A stretch of DNA of 64,000 nt. It comes from Actinernus sp. WN-2022 (lineage: Eukaryota; Cnidaria; Anthozoa; Actiniaria; Actinernidae). This document shows, piece after piece, positions 11,135 through 21,700 of the stretch. The stretch lies in the NCBI GenBank assembly GCA_030867875.1, contig JAOWCC010000064.1, positions 34,246,802 through 34,310,801 of the forward strand. Reading direction: 5' to 3'. The stretch's first letter is position 1, and every line of letters begins with the position of its first letter. A program made the position numbers and the translations under genes. The notes below the pieces were generated by a model, which saw only the letters and a list, made by a program, of their open reading frames with translations, was not told where the DNA came from and made no database searches.

Positions 11135-13114
11135 CCTCCCTTAGCCCTCCTTTACGCTCCTTTACGCTCCTTAGCCCTCCTTATGCCTCCTTACCCCTCC
11201 TTTACGCTCCTTTGCCCTCCTTTGGCCTCCTTACCCCTCCTTTACGCTCCCTACCCCTCCTTAGCCCTCCTTTACGCTCCTTATCCCTCCTTTACCCTCC
11301 TTATCCCTCCTTTACGCTCCTTAGCCCTCCTTAGCCCTCCTTATCCCTCCTTTGCCCTCCTTATGCCTCCTTTACGCTCCTTTGCCCTCCTTAGCCCTCC
11401 TTTACGCTCCTTAACCCTCCTTAGGCCTCCTTTACGCTCCTTTGCCCTCCTTATTCCTCCTTTACCCTCCTTAGGCCTCCTCAGGCCTACTTATCCCTCC
11501 TTAGGCCTCCTTTACCCTCCTTATCCCTCCTTGGCCTCCTTGTCCCTCCTTATCCCTCCTTTACGCTCCTTTGCCCTCCTTAGGCCTCCTTTACGCTCCC
11601 TACCCCTCCTTAGCCCTCCTTTACGCTCCTTATCCCTCCTTTACCCTCCTTATCCCTCCTTTGCCCTCCTTATCCCTCCTTTGCCCTCCTTATCCCTCCT
11701 TTGCCCTCCTTATCCCTCCTTAGGCCTCCTTATCCCTCCTTTACGCTCCTTTGTCCTCCTTAGGCCTCCTTAGGCCTACTTATCCCTCCTTAGGCCTCCT
11801 TTGCCCTCCTTATCCCTCCTTAGGCCTCCTTATCCCTCCTTTACGCTCCTTTGTCCTCCTTAGGCCTACTTATCCCTCCTTAGGCCTCCTTTGCCCTCCT
11901 TTGGCCTCCTTTGGCCTCCTTTGGCCTCCTTAGGCCTACTTATCCCTCCTTAGCCCTCCTTTGCCCTCCTTATCCCTCCTTTGCCCTCCTTATCCCTCCT
12001 TTGGCCTCCTTATCCCTCCTTTACGCTCCTTTGCCCTCCTTAGGCCTCCTTTACGCTCATTTGCCCTCCTTATGACTCCTTTGCCCTCCTTATCCCTCCT
12101 TTGCCCTCCTTTGGCCTCCTTATCCCTCCTTTACGCTCCTTTGCCCTCCTTTGCCCTCCTTATTCCTCCTTTACCCTCCTTAGGCCTCCTTAGGCCTACT
12201 TATCCCTCCTTAGGCCTCCTTTACCCTCCTTATCCCTCCTTGGCCTCCTTGTCCCTCCTTATCCCTCCTTTACGCTCCTTTGCCCTCCTTAGGCCTCCTT
12301 TACGCTCCCTACCCCTCCTTAGCCCTCCTTTACGCTCCTTATCCCTCCTTTACCCTCCTTATCCCTCCTTAGCCCTCCTCATCCCTCCTTTGCCCTCCTT
12401 ATCCCTCCTTAGGCCTCCTTATCCCTCCTTTGCCCTCCTTTGTCCTCCTTAGGCCTCCTTATCCCTCCTTTACGCTCCTTTGTCCTCCTTAGGCCTCCTT
12501 AGGCCTACTTATCCCTCCTTAGGCCTCCTTTGCCCTCCTTATCCCTCCTTTGGCCTCCTTAGGCCTACTTATCCCTCCTTAGCCCTCCTTTGCCCTCCTT
12601 ATCCCTCCTTTGCCCTCCTTTGCCCTCCTTTGCCCTCCTTATCCCTCCTTTACGCTCCTTTGCCCTCCTTAGGTCTCCTTTATGCTCCTTTGCCCTCCTT
12701 ATGCCTCCTTTGCCCTCCTTATGCCTCCTTTGCCCTCCTTATGCCTCCTTTGGCCTCCTTATCCCTCCTTTACGCTCCTTTGCCCTCCTTAGGCCTCCTT
12801 TACGCTCCTTTGTCCTCCTTATGCCTCCTTAGCCCTCCTTAGCCCTCCTTTTCCTTCCTTAGGTCTCCTTAGCCCTCCTTTAAGCTCCTTTAACCTCCTT
12901 ATCCCTCCTTTACCCTCCTTAGCCCTCCTTTACGCTCCGTAGACCTCCTTAGCCCTCTTTTCTGCTCCATAGCCCCCCTTTACGCTCCTTAGCCACCCTT
13001 TACGCTCCTTAGCCCTCCTTATCCCTCCTTTACGCTCCTTAGACCTCCTTTTTACGCTCCTTAGACCTCCTTATCCCTCCTTTTCGCTCCTTAGCCCTCC
13101 TTATCCCTCCTTTA
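11135..13114. repeat. Left decamer array (~198 units, TCCTTNNNCC type)
   Basis: Almost every tenth base restarts TCCTT. The variable middle falls into a few words: TTAGCCC, TTTACGC, TTATCCC, TTTGCCC, TTAGGCC, TTATGCC. Rare slips of one base break the register, for example TTGGCCTCCTTGTCCC at 11531. A segment of roughly 230 bp around 11446-11680 recurs 709 bp later. The long open frames here (Leu/Ser/Pro-rich, up to 228 codons) are a by-product of the 30-base period and are not genes. Confidence 0.95.
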
Positions 13115-15852
13115 CAGACAACATATGGAAAACACGATTGCACGCTTGCACGCACAGCTGCATCCCTCCCTCAAATTTCGATATGTTAATATTTTACCTG
13201 GTATCTGAAGTTTGTATCTGAAGAATATTTAATAAATTCGATTTTACGGATTTTATTTGGCATTGGATTCCCATCGATTCCCATACAAACACTGCATTTC
13301 GCGCCCTGTTTGCACCCCTTTAAAAATGTCGGAATTTATACCGCGAACTGGTCTACTACTATCTTCCCAAAGCTCGCACTAACTACGGGATCTTTAATAT
13401 CAGATTTGTAGGAGTTAGAGTTGGAATACTATTGATTATAGCATTAAAACATTACTTATAAACGCCCTGAAAAGAAAATTGAAAAATGAGCTCCTACTTA
13501 AATATTAATCTGCCTATATATAAATGCTACCTATACTTCTGTCCACTCTGCCATCATTCTGGATTTCGCGTGCTTCATGTTTACAACGTAAACTTTAATT
13601 TGCACTCAATTCAGATCAACTCATTCACAATGTGCGTTTGGAAGATGTCACAACTCACTTATCTTTCTCGGAAGGCTTTTTCAATGTTCAAACGTCAAAA
13701 CTTTAACTCGTATGAAAGTTTCTTCAATTGAGTTACAAACTTTTACTTCATTAAAGTCCAAACCCCGCATTCTCTAGTCGAATGCCAAGTTCCAAATCGC
13801 AAAAGCGCGCGAGGACCGTGAGAAGTTTCAAAACAATATTTAATTGTGAGTTTATTTGGGTTCAGCGCAACTCCTGCTTTAACTAGTCGGAGAAATTAGT
13901 GATAAAAGTTTCCAAAGCGTGCGTTGGGAGAGCTTAACCCGCACACAATTTTGTAAAGGTTTGTCCCGCTTTCCATAGTGGAGAATTCATCAAATGCCAA
14001 GTTTTCTTATAAAGCGCGTGAAAGTTTATGTAAGCTTAAACTTCTTCGGCTGCCTTTTTGCCCACTGGTTCCTACTACTCTCTACTCGCGAGGTTTTGTT
14101 AATAGTTTTCCAATTACACGGGGTATACAGCTATTTCAATTAATGTTGTCTGGGAGATAGGGTATAAGGGAATGACATTGGGGAATATTGCATTTTAAAA
14201 ATGTCGGACGGCTGTTTACAGACTAAAAATGGATAAATAAACCGTAAGCTAAGTCGACTTAGTCTTCCAGGTCGTATAAGAGTCGTAACCATAATTCATT
14301 ATAAGTTTCTTAAAACTTATAATACTCTAATGCCCTATGGGTTAGGGTTAGGTTGTAACCACACCGCGGCAAAACGTGACGCGCATGCGTATTTGCTATT
14401 TCTTGTCCGCGCGCGGCCGTCCCCAGTTTCCCGCGAAAACTGAAATGAAACAACAGGCACATACCGTGATTTTAACGTTTCTGCTTAAAAGTATTCATTT
14501 GTGAACTGTTTTGTCAAAAACTAAGAAAACTACTTAAAAGCTAAGCCTAAGACTTTAACAGGTTGAAGTTTTCTTAATTTGTAATTCATTGTGAGTTTAC
14601 TAAGTTATAAAATTATTTACTAAAAAAGTCGAAACCCTCGGTAATTTGTATTTGATAGCAGAGCCTTCGTTCTTTTGGCCAGCGGAGCATACCGTTTTGC
14701 CATGCATTAAAAATCGTCGCGAAAAATCGTCGTTAAAAATCGTCTCGTGTAACATCACCTTTACTTATCCAAGTTCTTCATCCGCGGACATTCCCAAAAT
14801 TAGCGGCGAAGTATACGACTTTACGAGCCTGGAACACCGGCTTTCGTGTTTTCAAATAGTATCCAAAGATAATTCCCCTAGGCTAGTCAATATCCTTTGG
14901 AATAAGAGCTTCGAAAAGTCACGTCCATTTTTGGCTGCAAAGCGAAAATATCTTGTACACAAACTGACAAAGCTCCAACTTCGGTCCCTCAAGTTGTCCA
15001 CGGCAGTGCCTTTCCCGATACTTCAGAGGAAAACAGCCAAGCGAGATTTGCTGGCTGCTAATATTGGCTAAGGATGCCACTTACAGATTTTCCAGTGATA
15101 TCCAGGTACAAATTGTTCAAGGTTCGCAAAACAGGCGGCGTCGGTGTTGATGGAGAAGACTGACTTCAGTTTGACAGATCTTTTCGTCCTTTCGCCCGTG
15201 TGTTTTCTTTAGAAAAAACTTATTCCCTCTCAATCAATTCATCAACAATAAAAAACATTGTTGCCTTCAGTTCTAATCATAGTTCATACGGATAAATTAT
15301 TCAAACTAAAGTTGATTTTCCATGACTGTGGTTTTAGTCGTGAAACAAAAACTCAAAAGGGCGCGAAAACTACAAGACAAGACGCGCCCGCCCCAACCGG
15401 ATGTAAAATATAAACTTCCGGCTTTATATTTTTGTTTTGGTTTTCCAACTAAAAAAGAGCTGAAGCTGAATTGACTACTGAATCTCGTTACTAACGTTAT
15501 TTCTATTTTAATAAACTTCAATGAACTTCATAGTATCTTTAAGGAACCAGACATACTTCAATGTACTTCAGTTAGTAGCTAATAAGGAACAAGACAGCTA
15601 GAAAGTCTTGGTATATATCTCATATCACGCTTTAACTCTTGTATTAATGAAGAAAAAACATATCTGTGGTTTATAGTTTCATGATCAAAACAATTTGAAC
15701 AAATCCCCCATCCCAGTTTTCCAACCCTAAAACAAAGTCGAGCATTTCCCTGACCCCAGGAGCAATGTTTGCATTCAATCCTCCTGTAATCCCCCACATA
15801 TGTCCGTGGTTATCCCGTGGGTCGACCCCTCGGGGAAGTCGCTGATAGCTGC
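13115..15852. other. Element B unique core, no recognised gene
   Basis: About 2.7 kb of AT-rich DNA between the arrays. It has open frames of 81 (13486), 60 (13978), 141 (14646) and 72 codons (minus strand, 15797). None shows a DDE, HTH or other domain I recognise. The last ~40 bp (15817-15854) match, reversed, the terminus of the foldback at 41413-42024, so the core contains part of another element. Confidence 0.6.
14646..15071 (+). CDS. Unrecognised 141-codon ORF in element B core
   Basis: Longest open frame in the core, starting MYLIAEPSFFWPAEHTVL and ending LLAANIG, rich in Ser, Lys and Leu. No motif was recognised. It could be a captured exon, a decayed element gene or chance. Listed only because it is the best candidate for a passenger gene. 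Confidence 0.15.
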   Translation: MYLIAEPSFFWPAEHTVLPCIKNRREKSSLKIVSCNITFTYPSSSSADIPKISGEVYDFTSLEHRLSCFQIVSKDNSPRLVNILWNKSFEKSRPFLAAKRKYLVHKLTKLQLRSLKLSTAVPFPILQRKTAKRDLLAANIG

Positions 15853-17998
15853 ATAAAGGGGCGTAAAGGAGGGCTAAGGAGCGTAAAGGAGGGCTAAGGA
15901 GGGCTAAGGAGCGTAAAGGAGGGATAAGGAGGCATAAGGAGGGATAAGGAGGCATAAGGAGGGCTAAGGAGGCATAAGGAGCGTAAAGGAGGGCTAAGGA
16001 GCGTAAAGGAGGCATAAGGAGGGCTGAGGAGGGCTAAGGAGCGTAAAGGAGGGCTAAGAAGCGTAAAGGAGGTCTAAGGAGGCCTAAGGAGGGCAAAGGA
16101 GGCCTAAGGAGGGATAAGTAGGCCTAAGGAGGGATAAGGAGCGTAAAGGAGGGATAAGGAGCGTAAAGGAGGAATAAGGAGGGCTAAGGAGGCATAAGGA
16201 GGGCAAAGGAGCGTAAAGGATGCCTAAGGAGGGTTAAGGAGCGTAAAGGAGGGATAAGGAGCGTAAAGGAGGGATAAGGAGCGTAAAGGAGGGCTAAGGA
16301 GGGCTAAGGAGGGCTAAGGAGCGTAAAGGAGGGCTAAGGAGCGTAAAGGAGGGCTAAGGAGGCATAAGGAGGGCTAAGGAGGGCTAAGGAGGGCTAAGGA
16401 GCGTAAAGGAGGGCAAAGGAGCTTTAAGGAGGGCAAAGGAGGTCTAAGGAGGGATATGGAGGCCTAAGGAGCATAAAGGAGGGCTAAGGAGCGTAAAGGA
16501 GGGCTAAGGAGCGTAAAGGAGGGCTAAGGAGCGTAAAGGAGGGCTAAGGAGGGCAAAGGAGGCCTAAGGAGGGCTAAGGAGCGTAAAGGAGGTCTAAGGA
16601 GCGTAAAGAAGGGCTAAGGAGGGCTAAGGAGGGCTAAGGAGCGTAAAGGAGGGCTAAGGAGCGTAAAGGAGGGCTAAGGAGCGTAAAGGAGGGCTAAGGA
16701 GCGTAAAGGAGGGCTAAGGAGCGTAAAGGAGCGTAAAGGAGGGCTAAGGAGGGCGAAGGAGGCATAAGGAGGGCGAAGGAGCATAAAGGAGGGCTAAGGA
16801 GGGCTAAGGAGCGTAAAGGAGTGCTAAGGAGCGTAAAGGAGGTCTAAGGAGTCATAAGGAGGGCTAAGGAGGCATAAGGAGGGCTTTGGAGCGTAAAGGA
16901 GGGCAAAGGAGCGTAAAGGAGGGCTAAGGAGCGTAAAGGAGGGCTAAGGAGCGTAAAGGAGGGCTAAGGAGCGTAAAGGAGGGCTAAGGAGGGCTAAGGA
17001 GCGTAAAGGAGGGATAAGGAGGGATAAGGAGGCATAAGGAGGGCTAAGGAGGCATAAGGAGCGTAAAGGAGGGCTAAGGAGCGTAAAGGAGGTCTAAGGA
17101 GGCATAAGGAGGGCTGAGGAGGGCTAAGGAGCGTAAAGGAGGGCTAAGAAGCGTAAAGGAGGTCTAAGGAGGCATAAGGAGGGTTGAGGAGGGCTAAGGA
17201 GCGTAAAGGAGGGCTAAGAAGCGTAAAGGAGGTCTAAGGAGGCCTAAGGAGGGCAAAGGAGGCCTAAGGAGGGATAAGTAGGCCTAAGGAGGGATAAGGA
17301 GCGTAAAGGTGGGATAAGGAGCGTAAAGGAGGAATAAGGAGGGCTAAGGAGGGCAAAGGAGCGTAAAGGATGCCTAAGGAGGGATAAGGAGCGTAAAGGA
17401 GGGCTAAGGAGCGTAAAGGAGGGCTAAGGAGGCCTAAGGAGGGCTAAGGAGGGCAAAGGAGGGCTAAGGAGCGTACGTAAAGGAGGGCTAAGGAGCGTAA
17501 AGAAGGGCTAAGGAGGGCTAAGGAGGGCTAAGGAGGCATAAGGAGGGCTAAGGAGCGTAAAGGAGGGCTAAGGAGCGTAAAGGAGGGCTAAGGAGCGTAA
17601 AGGAGGGCTAAGGAGCGTAAAGGAGGGCTAAGGAGCGTAAAGGAGGGCTAAGGAGGGCTAAGGAGGGCTAAGGAGCATAAAGGAGGTCTAAGGAGCGTAA
17701 AGGAGGGCTAAGGAGGCATAAGGAGGGCTAAGGAGGCATAAGGAGGGCTAAGGAGGCATAAGGAGGGCTGAGGAGGGCTAAGGAGCGTAAAGGAGGGCTA
17801 GGGAGCGTAAAGGAGGTCTAAGGAGTCATAAGGAGGGCTAAGGAGGCAATAAGGAGGGCTAAGGAGCGTAAAGGAGGGCTATGGAGGCATCAGGAGGGCT
17901 AAGGAGCATAAAGGAGGGCTAAGGAGCGTAAAGGAGGTTTAAGGAGCGTAAAGGAGGTCTAAGGAGGCATAAGGAGGGCTAAGGAGGGCTAAGGGAGG
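15853..17998. repeat. Right decamer array (~214 units, inverted)
   Basis: The same decamers on the opposite strand: GGAGGGCTAA, GGAGCGTAAA, GGAGGCATAA, GGAGGTCTAA. Word use differs from the left array (GGGCTAA and GCGTAAA dominate, often alternating). A block containing the rare word GGGATAAGTA recurs 1,160 bp apart (16111 and 17271), exactly 116 units. Confidence 0.95.
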
Positions 17999-18081
17999 AC
18001 TGACACTACTAAGGAGATGCATTTGAGACAGTATGTGTCGGGACATTATGTGCAGCTACATGAAGTACTTGCCCTGCATAG

Positions 18082-18473
18082 ATCCGCCATTTTATTTTGC
18101 TCGGTTGAAACTGCCCGTGTGAGGGTGGACTTCCACTGCTTAGCCTTCCTTCCCTGCTGGGGCTTATTTTGGTATCACACGTAGGGGAGGGGGGACGATG
18201 GCACATGAGCCCGCGATGTCGATCGTCTATTGGATTGCGGTTGGATGTCAAATGAAAAAACTTGTATGTCAAATACGAAAACTTGCATGTCAAATTGGAA
18301 AGGTATCCGAATAACAAAAGTAGCATGAAGAACACGAAATGTTGGAGGTCAAATTTGAAAACTACCATTTAAAACAAGTAAAATTGGAAGTCAAATTCAA
18401 AATATTGACAAGAATATAGAAAGTCCAATGTAGAATACAAAGTTGGGATTTTGGCGGAAATTGGACACCATAG
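18082..18473. repeat. Element B right outer terminal inverted repeat
   Basis: Reverse complement of the left outer repeat, ending GGACACCATAG next to the TATA duplication. It is uninterrupted here, so it shows the intact order outer repeat, inner repeat, array. Confidence 0.85.
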
Positions 18474-18512
18474 TATACAGGCTACGAGAACTCTAGAATT
18501 TGCGTTTTTTTA

Positions 18513-18520
18513 TGACGTCA
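18513..18520 (+). promoter_or_regulatory. CRE-like TGACGTCA site in ARCN1 5' flank
   Basis: A perfect 8-bp CREB/ATF palindrome about 190 bp upstream of the ARCN1 ATG, in the only stretch of non-repeat DNA between the transposon complex and the gene. Site identity is seen; function is inferred. Confidence 0.4.
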
Positions 18521-18710
18521 CATGACTGGCAATTGAAAAAGGAATGGAACTAGTCACGGTTCTGCACATGCGTGACTAGAACTCCCAGCATCCTTCTCGT
18601 GTTGTCGACGACTCTTTTGCGGACGTGGCGGCAGAAGATAGCAAGAAAATCGACAAAAACACGGCCTCAGAGAGGCTTAGAAGTCGCCAACACAGCTCTG
18701 GGAAGACAAA

Positions 18711-18713
18711 ATG
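18711..18713 (+). CDS. ARCN1: ARCN1 exon 1 (start codon only)
   Basis: The coding part of exon 1 is the ATG alone, followed at once by the donor GTAGGT. Joining it to the exon at 19152 gives [13 protein letters not shown], the expected delta-COP start. The 5' UTR lies upstream, somewhere between about 18500 and 18710. Confidence 0.85.
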
Positions 18714-21700
18714 GTAGGTTGATTAGTACTCTACATATTGATCCTAAATTCTCGCGATTCATGACAGTTTTCATGCACGAGCGAACGATTACGTGGCCAG
18801 CTCTAAACTATAGGTTCTGTCACTTTGAGTTCCAATCCCGTTGCTTCTACTAACACGCCGGCAATCTTTCCACTGAATACCTTTCGATTTCGGCCTTCTT
18901 TTAATAAAGCTTAAAACGTTTTAAGATTTTATTGTTTTTTTCTGTGTCTTAGGTTATTTTACTGGAGATGAAACGTGTTACATTCACCATATGAAGCATT
19001 CGAAATTTCCCACTGATACAGTGATACTCAGTGACATGATAGTGATAAAAACATGAAGTGGAATAAAACAATTATTGTGTGCTTCGTGTGCGTTAGTTAG
19101 AGAAACCTTTTGATTGTATTAACACCTTGTGCTAACTTTCTTTGAATCCAGGTTCTTCTCGCTTCAGCAATATGTACGAAAACGGGAAAAGGTAAATTAT
19201 TGAGGTTGACCTTATTTATTACATGTATTTTACCAATAATGCTACGCGTATGATCGTTGAACGAAGTCCAGGTTGACAATTACACGATGCGGTAACGAGT
19301 TCTTTTTTGCTTGCTACGTTAAAATTCGAACCCTCGTAAAGTGTGAGTTTTAAATTTAGTAATTTTACATAGGTGTACTGTAGCACAAATATACCACAAT
19401 CATGACCTTTGATGCATCACTCCATCAGGAAGTCAGATCAGTCTTTTCCATTTTGTGACCATGTACATGTCTCGGTCATAATTTACTGTGTACAGTGTAT
19501 GTACTGTTATTAAAGCCAGGTTCTCATATGCGGCAGGCTTGTCACCAGCATTTGCCGTAGGTATACAGCCAGCAAACCGCAGGTACCACCAGCATGCCTG
19601 CGAAGGTGAGCTGAGTGCAGCAGCTTTGGCATGCTGGTGGTAGAAAATTATTACGAGAACAGACATCACCGGTACATGTATGCCTTACCAAATGCTGGTG
19701 ACATGCTACCATGCTTAAGAAGATTAATATCAATCTTTGACGTAACATATGAATCAGAAATGATTTACGTACCTAGAAACACTTGTCAATGTGTCAATTT
19801 ACTCTAGTGAATAAATTATCTTGCAAATATTGGTTGGTAGAAAATTATGTTCCAGTTATGTTACTGGGTTTTTGCTAAGCCAGTCAGATTGGTTTATTGC
19901 AGCAAACCAAACTACACTGAAACTGAAATAAATTACCAAATAAACCAAAAGGCCATTAATTATGGTAAGTTCATCTTTTGATTTTGCAGCCATTATTTCC
20001 CGTCAGTTTGTGGAAATGACACGATCACGAATAGAAGGTCTCCTAGCTGCCTTTCCTAAGTTAATGACTTCTGGCAGCAGTGGCAAACAGCATACATTTG
20101 TAGAGACGGAGAGTGTGAGATATGTGTACCAACCATTAGAGAAACTTTACATGCTTCTTATCACAACCAAACATAGTAATATCTTGGAGGACTTGGAAAC
20201 CCTGAGATTATTCTCTAGAGTGGTAAGTATGCAAGTACTGGTATATCACACACAGCTATGTGTTTGTAGTGATTAATGCTTTCCAAAGTTTATTACTGTT
20301 GCATTTAAACTTAAAACCTGCTTTTCACTAGCAACGTAAGCACAAGCAACATATGCAGATGCAGTAGTAGTGCATTGATCATTAGCAGTGCTTGTTCTTA
20401 TCTCATACCTGTGAGTAGTACAAGCACTGCTAATGATAAATATGACACTGTATATGCATGTGTTGCTTATACTTACAATGTATGTCACTATTGAAAGCCA
20501 GGCTTTAGAGATGATGGAAAAAGGAAAATTCATGGTGATTAATTTTAAAAGCTGTTTAGGAGTTCATTCTAAATGATTAACAACTGTACATTTGTACATG
20601 AAGAGTGACAGTACAGTACATCTTTATTTATACATGGAAAATCATCAGTTACATACATAGATTTAAAAAAACACTAAAATATGAAACTGTTTTACATAAA
20701 AGCCATGTTGCAGGGACGAATAAGAAAAATAGGAATGTCATATCTAAGAAATATTTACATAAGGTTAAAATAACTCTATTTTGTAAGATTAAAAATGAAG
20801 TTATTTAAACTAGTTGATTGCCTTACATCCTCAGGCAGTTCATTCCATAACTTAGCCCCACTAAAGCGAAAAGCCTTTTTACCGAAATTGGTTCGTGGCC
20901 GTACGAGGGTTAGTTTTGTTGATGAGCCCCTAAGATTGTAATTTGTAGAGGGTGAATGTGGTATAAATTTTGAGGATAAATATTCAGGAGACAGGTTATT
21001 TAAAGCCTTATAAATCATTATTGCTTTTTGTTTGATTCGTCGAATATATAGTCTGTCCCAATTTAGAGTACTTAGGAGCTCATCAATCTTAGTATCAAAG
21101 GGTAAACCGGTTATTATTCTGGCAGCTCGGTTTTGCAACTTTTGTAGATTCTCGGCAAGTCCTTTATTTAGATTTTCCCAAACAACACTACAGTAATCAA
21201 AATGAGGGAGTATGAGAGTATCATAGACACTTAGCAGTGCTTTAGGGGGTATGAAAGGCTTTATACGTCTGAGTGCACCTAGACCTGAGGAGATTTTCTT
21301 CATGAGTTTGTTAATGAGTTTGAGTAAAGAATAAGCCATAAAATTGCTCAAATTATGAAATCTGATACTGCCAATTGGTACAGAATATTGGGCCAAAATG
21401 TTTTCTTGTATTTTGTCAAACTTACATGTACATGTACACATATAGAAGATACAGTTCTTCCAATTAGTAAATTTATAAGCTTATCAAACATACTGTCATA
21501 AGCATATTCAACTTGGTGTTGCATTCTAAGTCTGCGCACATGACTAGCAAAATTATTGAGACCTGAACTCACTATATATTGTAATGTGACTAAATGCTGA
21601 AAACCTGAAAGAACCGGAAGAATGTTCACAACATGAAGAAAAGGTTTATGACATTAATATAAAAGCACATAATTGTCAATCAAAAGGGATTTATTGGTTG

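Larger units (their letters stand above)
6713..18473. mobile_element. Element B: giant foldback with decamer-array terminal repeats
   Basis: TATA duplications (6709-6712, 18474-18477) flank termini CTATGGTGTCCAATTT. The outer terminal repeat (about 390 bp) is followed on each side by about 75 bp of inner repeat and then about 2 kb of tandem 10-bp units in opposite orientation. The total is about 2.5 kb of inverted repeat per side around a 2.7-kb core. This resembles foldback-type elements (FB or Galileo of Drosophila) in architecture only. No transposase was recognised in the core, so it is probably non-autonomous. Confidence 0.8.
5836..18496. mobile_element. Nested transposon complex (A containing B containing C containing a LINE)
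   Basis: The block is bounded by a perfect 15-bp direct repeat, CTACGAGAACTCTAG, at 5836-5850 and 18482-18496. Both copies abut inverted termini CCTGTAYAC. Removing element B (6713-18473 plus one TATA) reconstitutes element A with ends CCTGTACACAGACCTCC and GGAGGTCTGTATACAGG. Removing C (7108-11054) restores B's left terminal repeat, and removing the LINE (7158-8563) restores C's left arm. This fixes the order of insertion: A, B, C, LINE. The downstream edge is 214 bp before the ARCN1 start codon. Confidence 0.85.

Noticed and set aside
11087..12842. Open frames of 60-228 codons rich in Leu, Ser, Pro, Tyr (LLYAPLRSLALL type)
   Set aside because: They are the translation of the 10-bp tandem array (30-base super-period), open in several frames and in register with the repeat; no start context, no domains.
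14338..14351. Telomere-like GGGTTAGGGTTAGG
   Set aside because: Only about two copies of TTAGGG; too short to be an interstitial telomere.
15579..15797. 72-codon minus-strand frame with two CxxC pairs (possible zinc finger)
   Set aside because: It overlaps the terminus of the foldback family also at 41413-42024, so the cysteines are probably chance.
18009..18368. 119-codon minus-strand frame and its 74-codon twin at 6818
   Set aside because: Lies in the terminal inverted repeats of element B; the identity reflects the repeat, and the sequence is low-complexity hydrophobic.
19962..19989. ATG at 19962 as the start of the delta-COP gene
   Set aside because: Those codons lie before the splice acceptor; joining 18711, 19152 and 19990 gives the conserved N-terminus.
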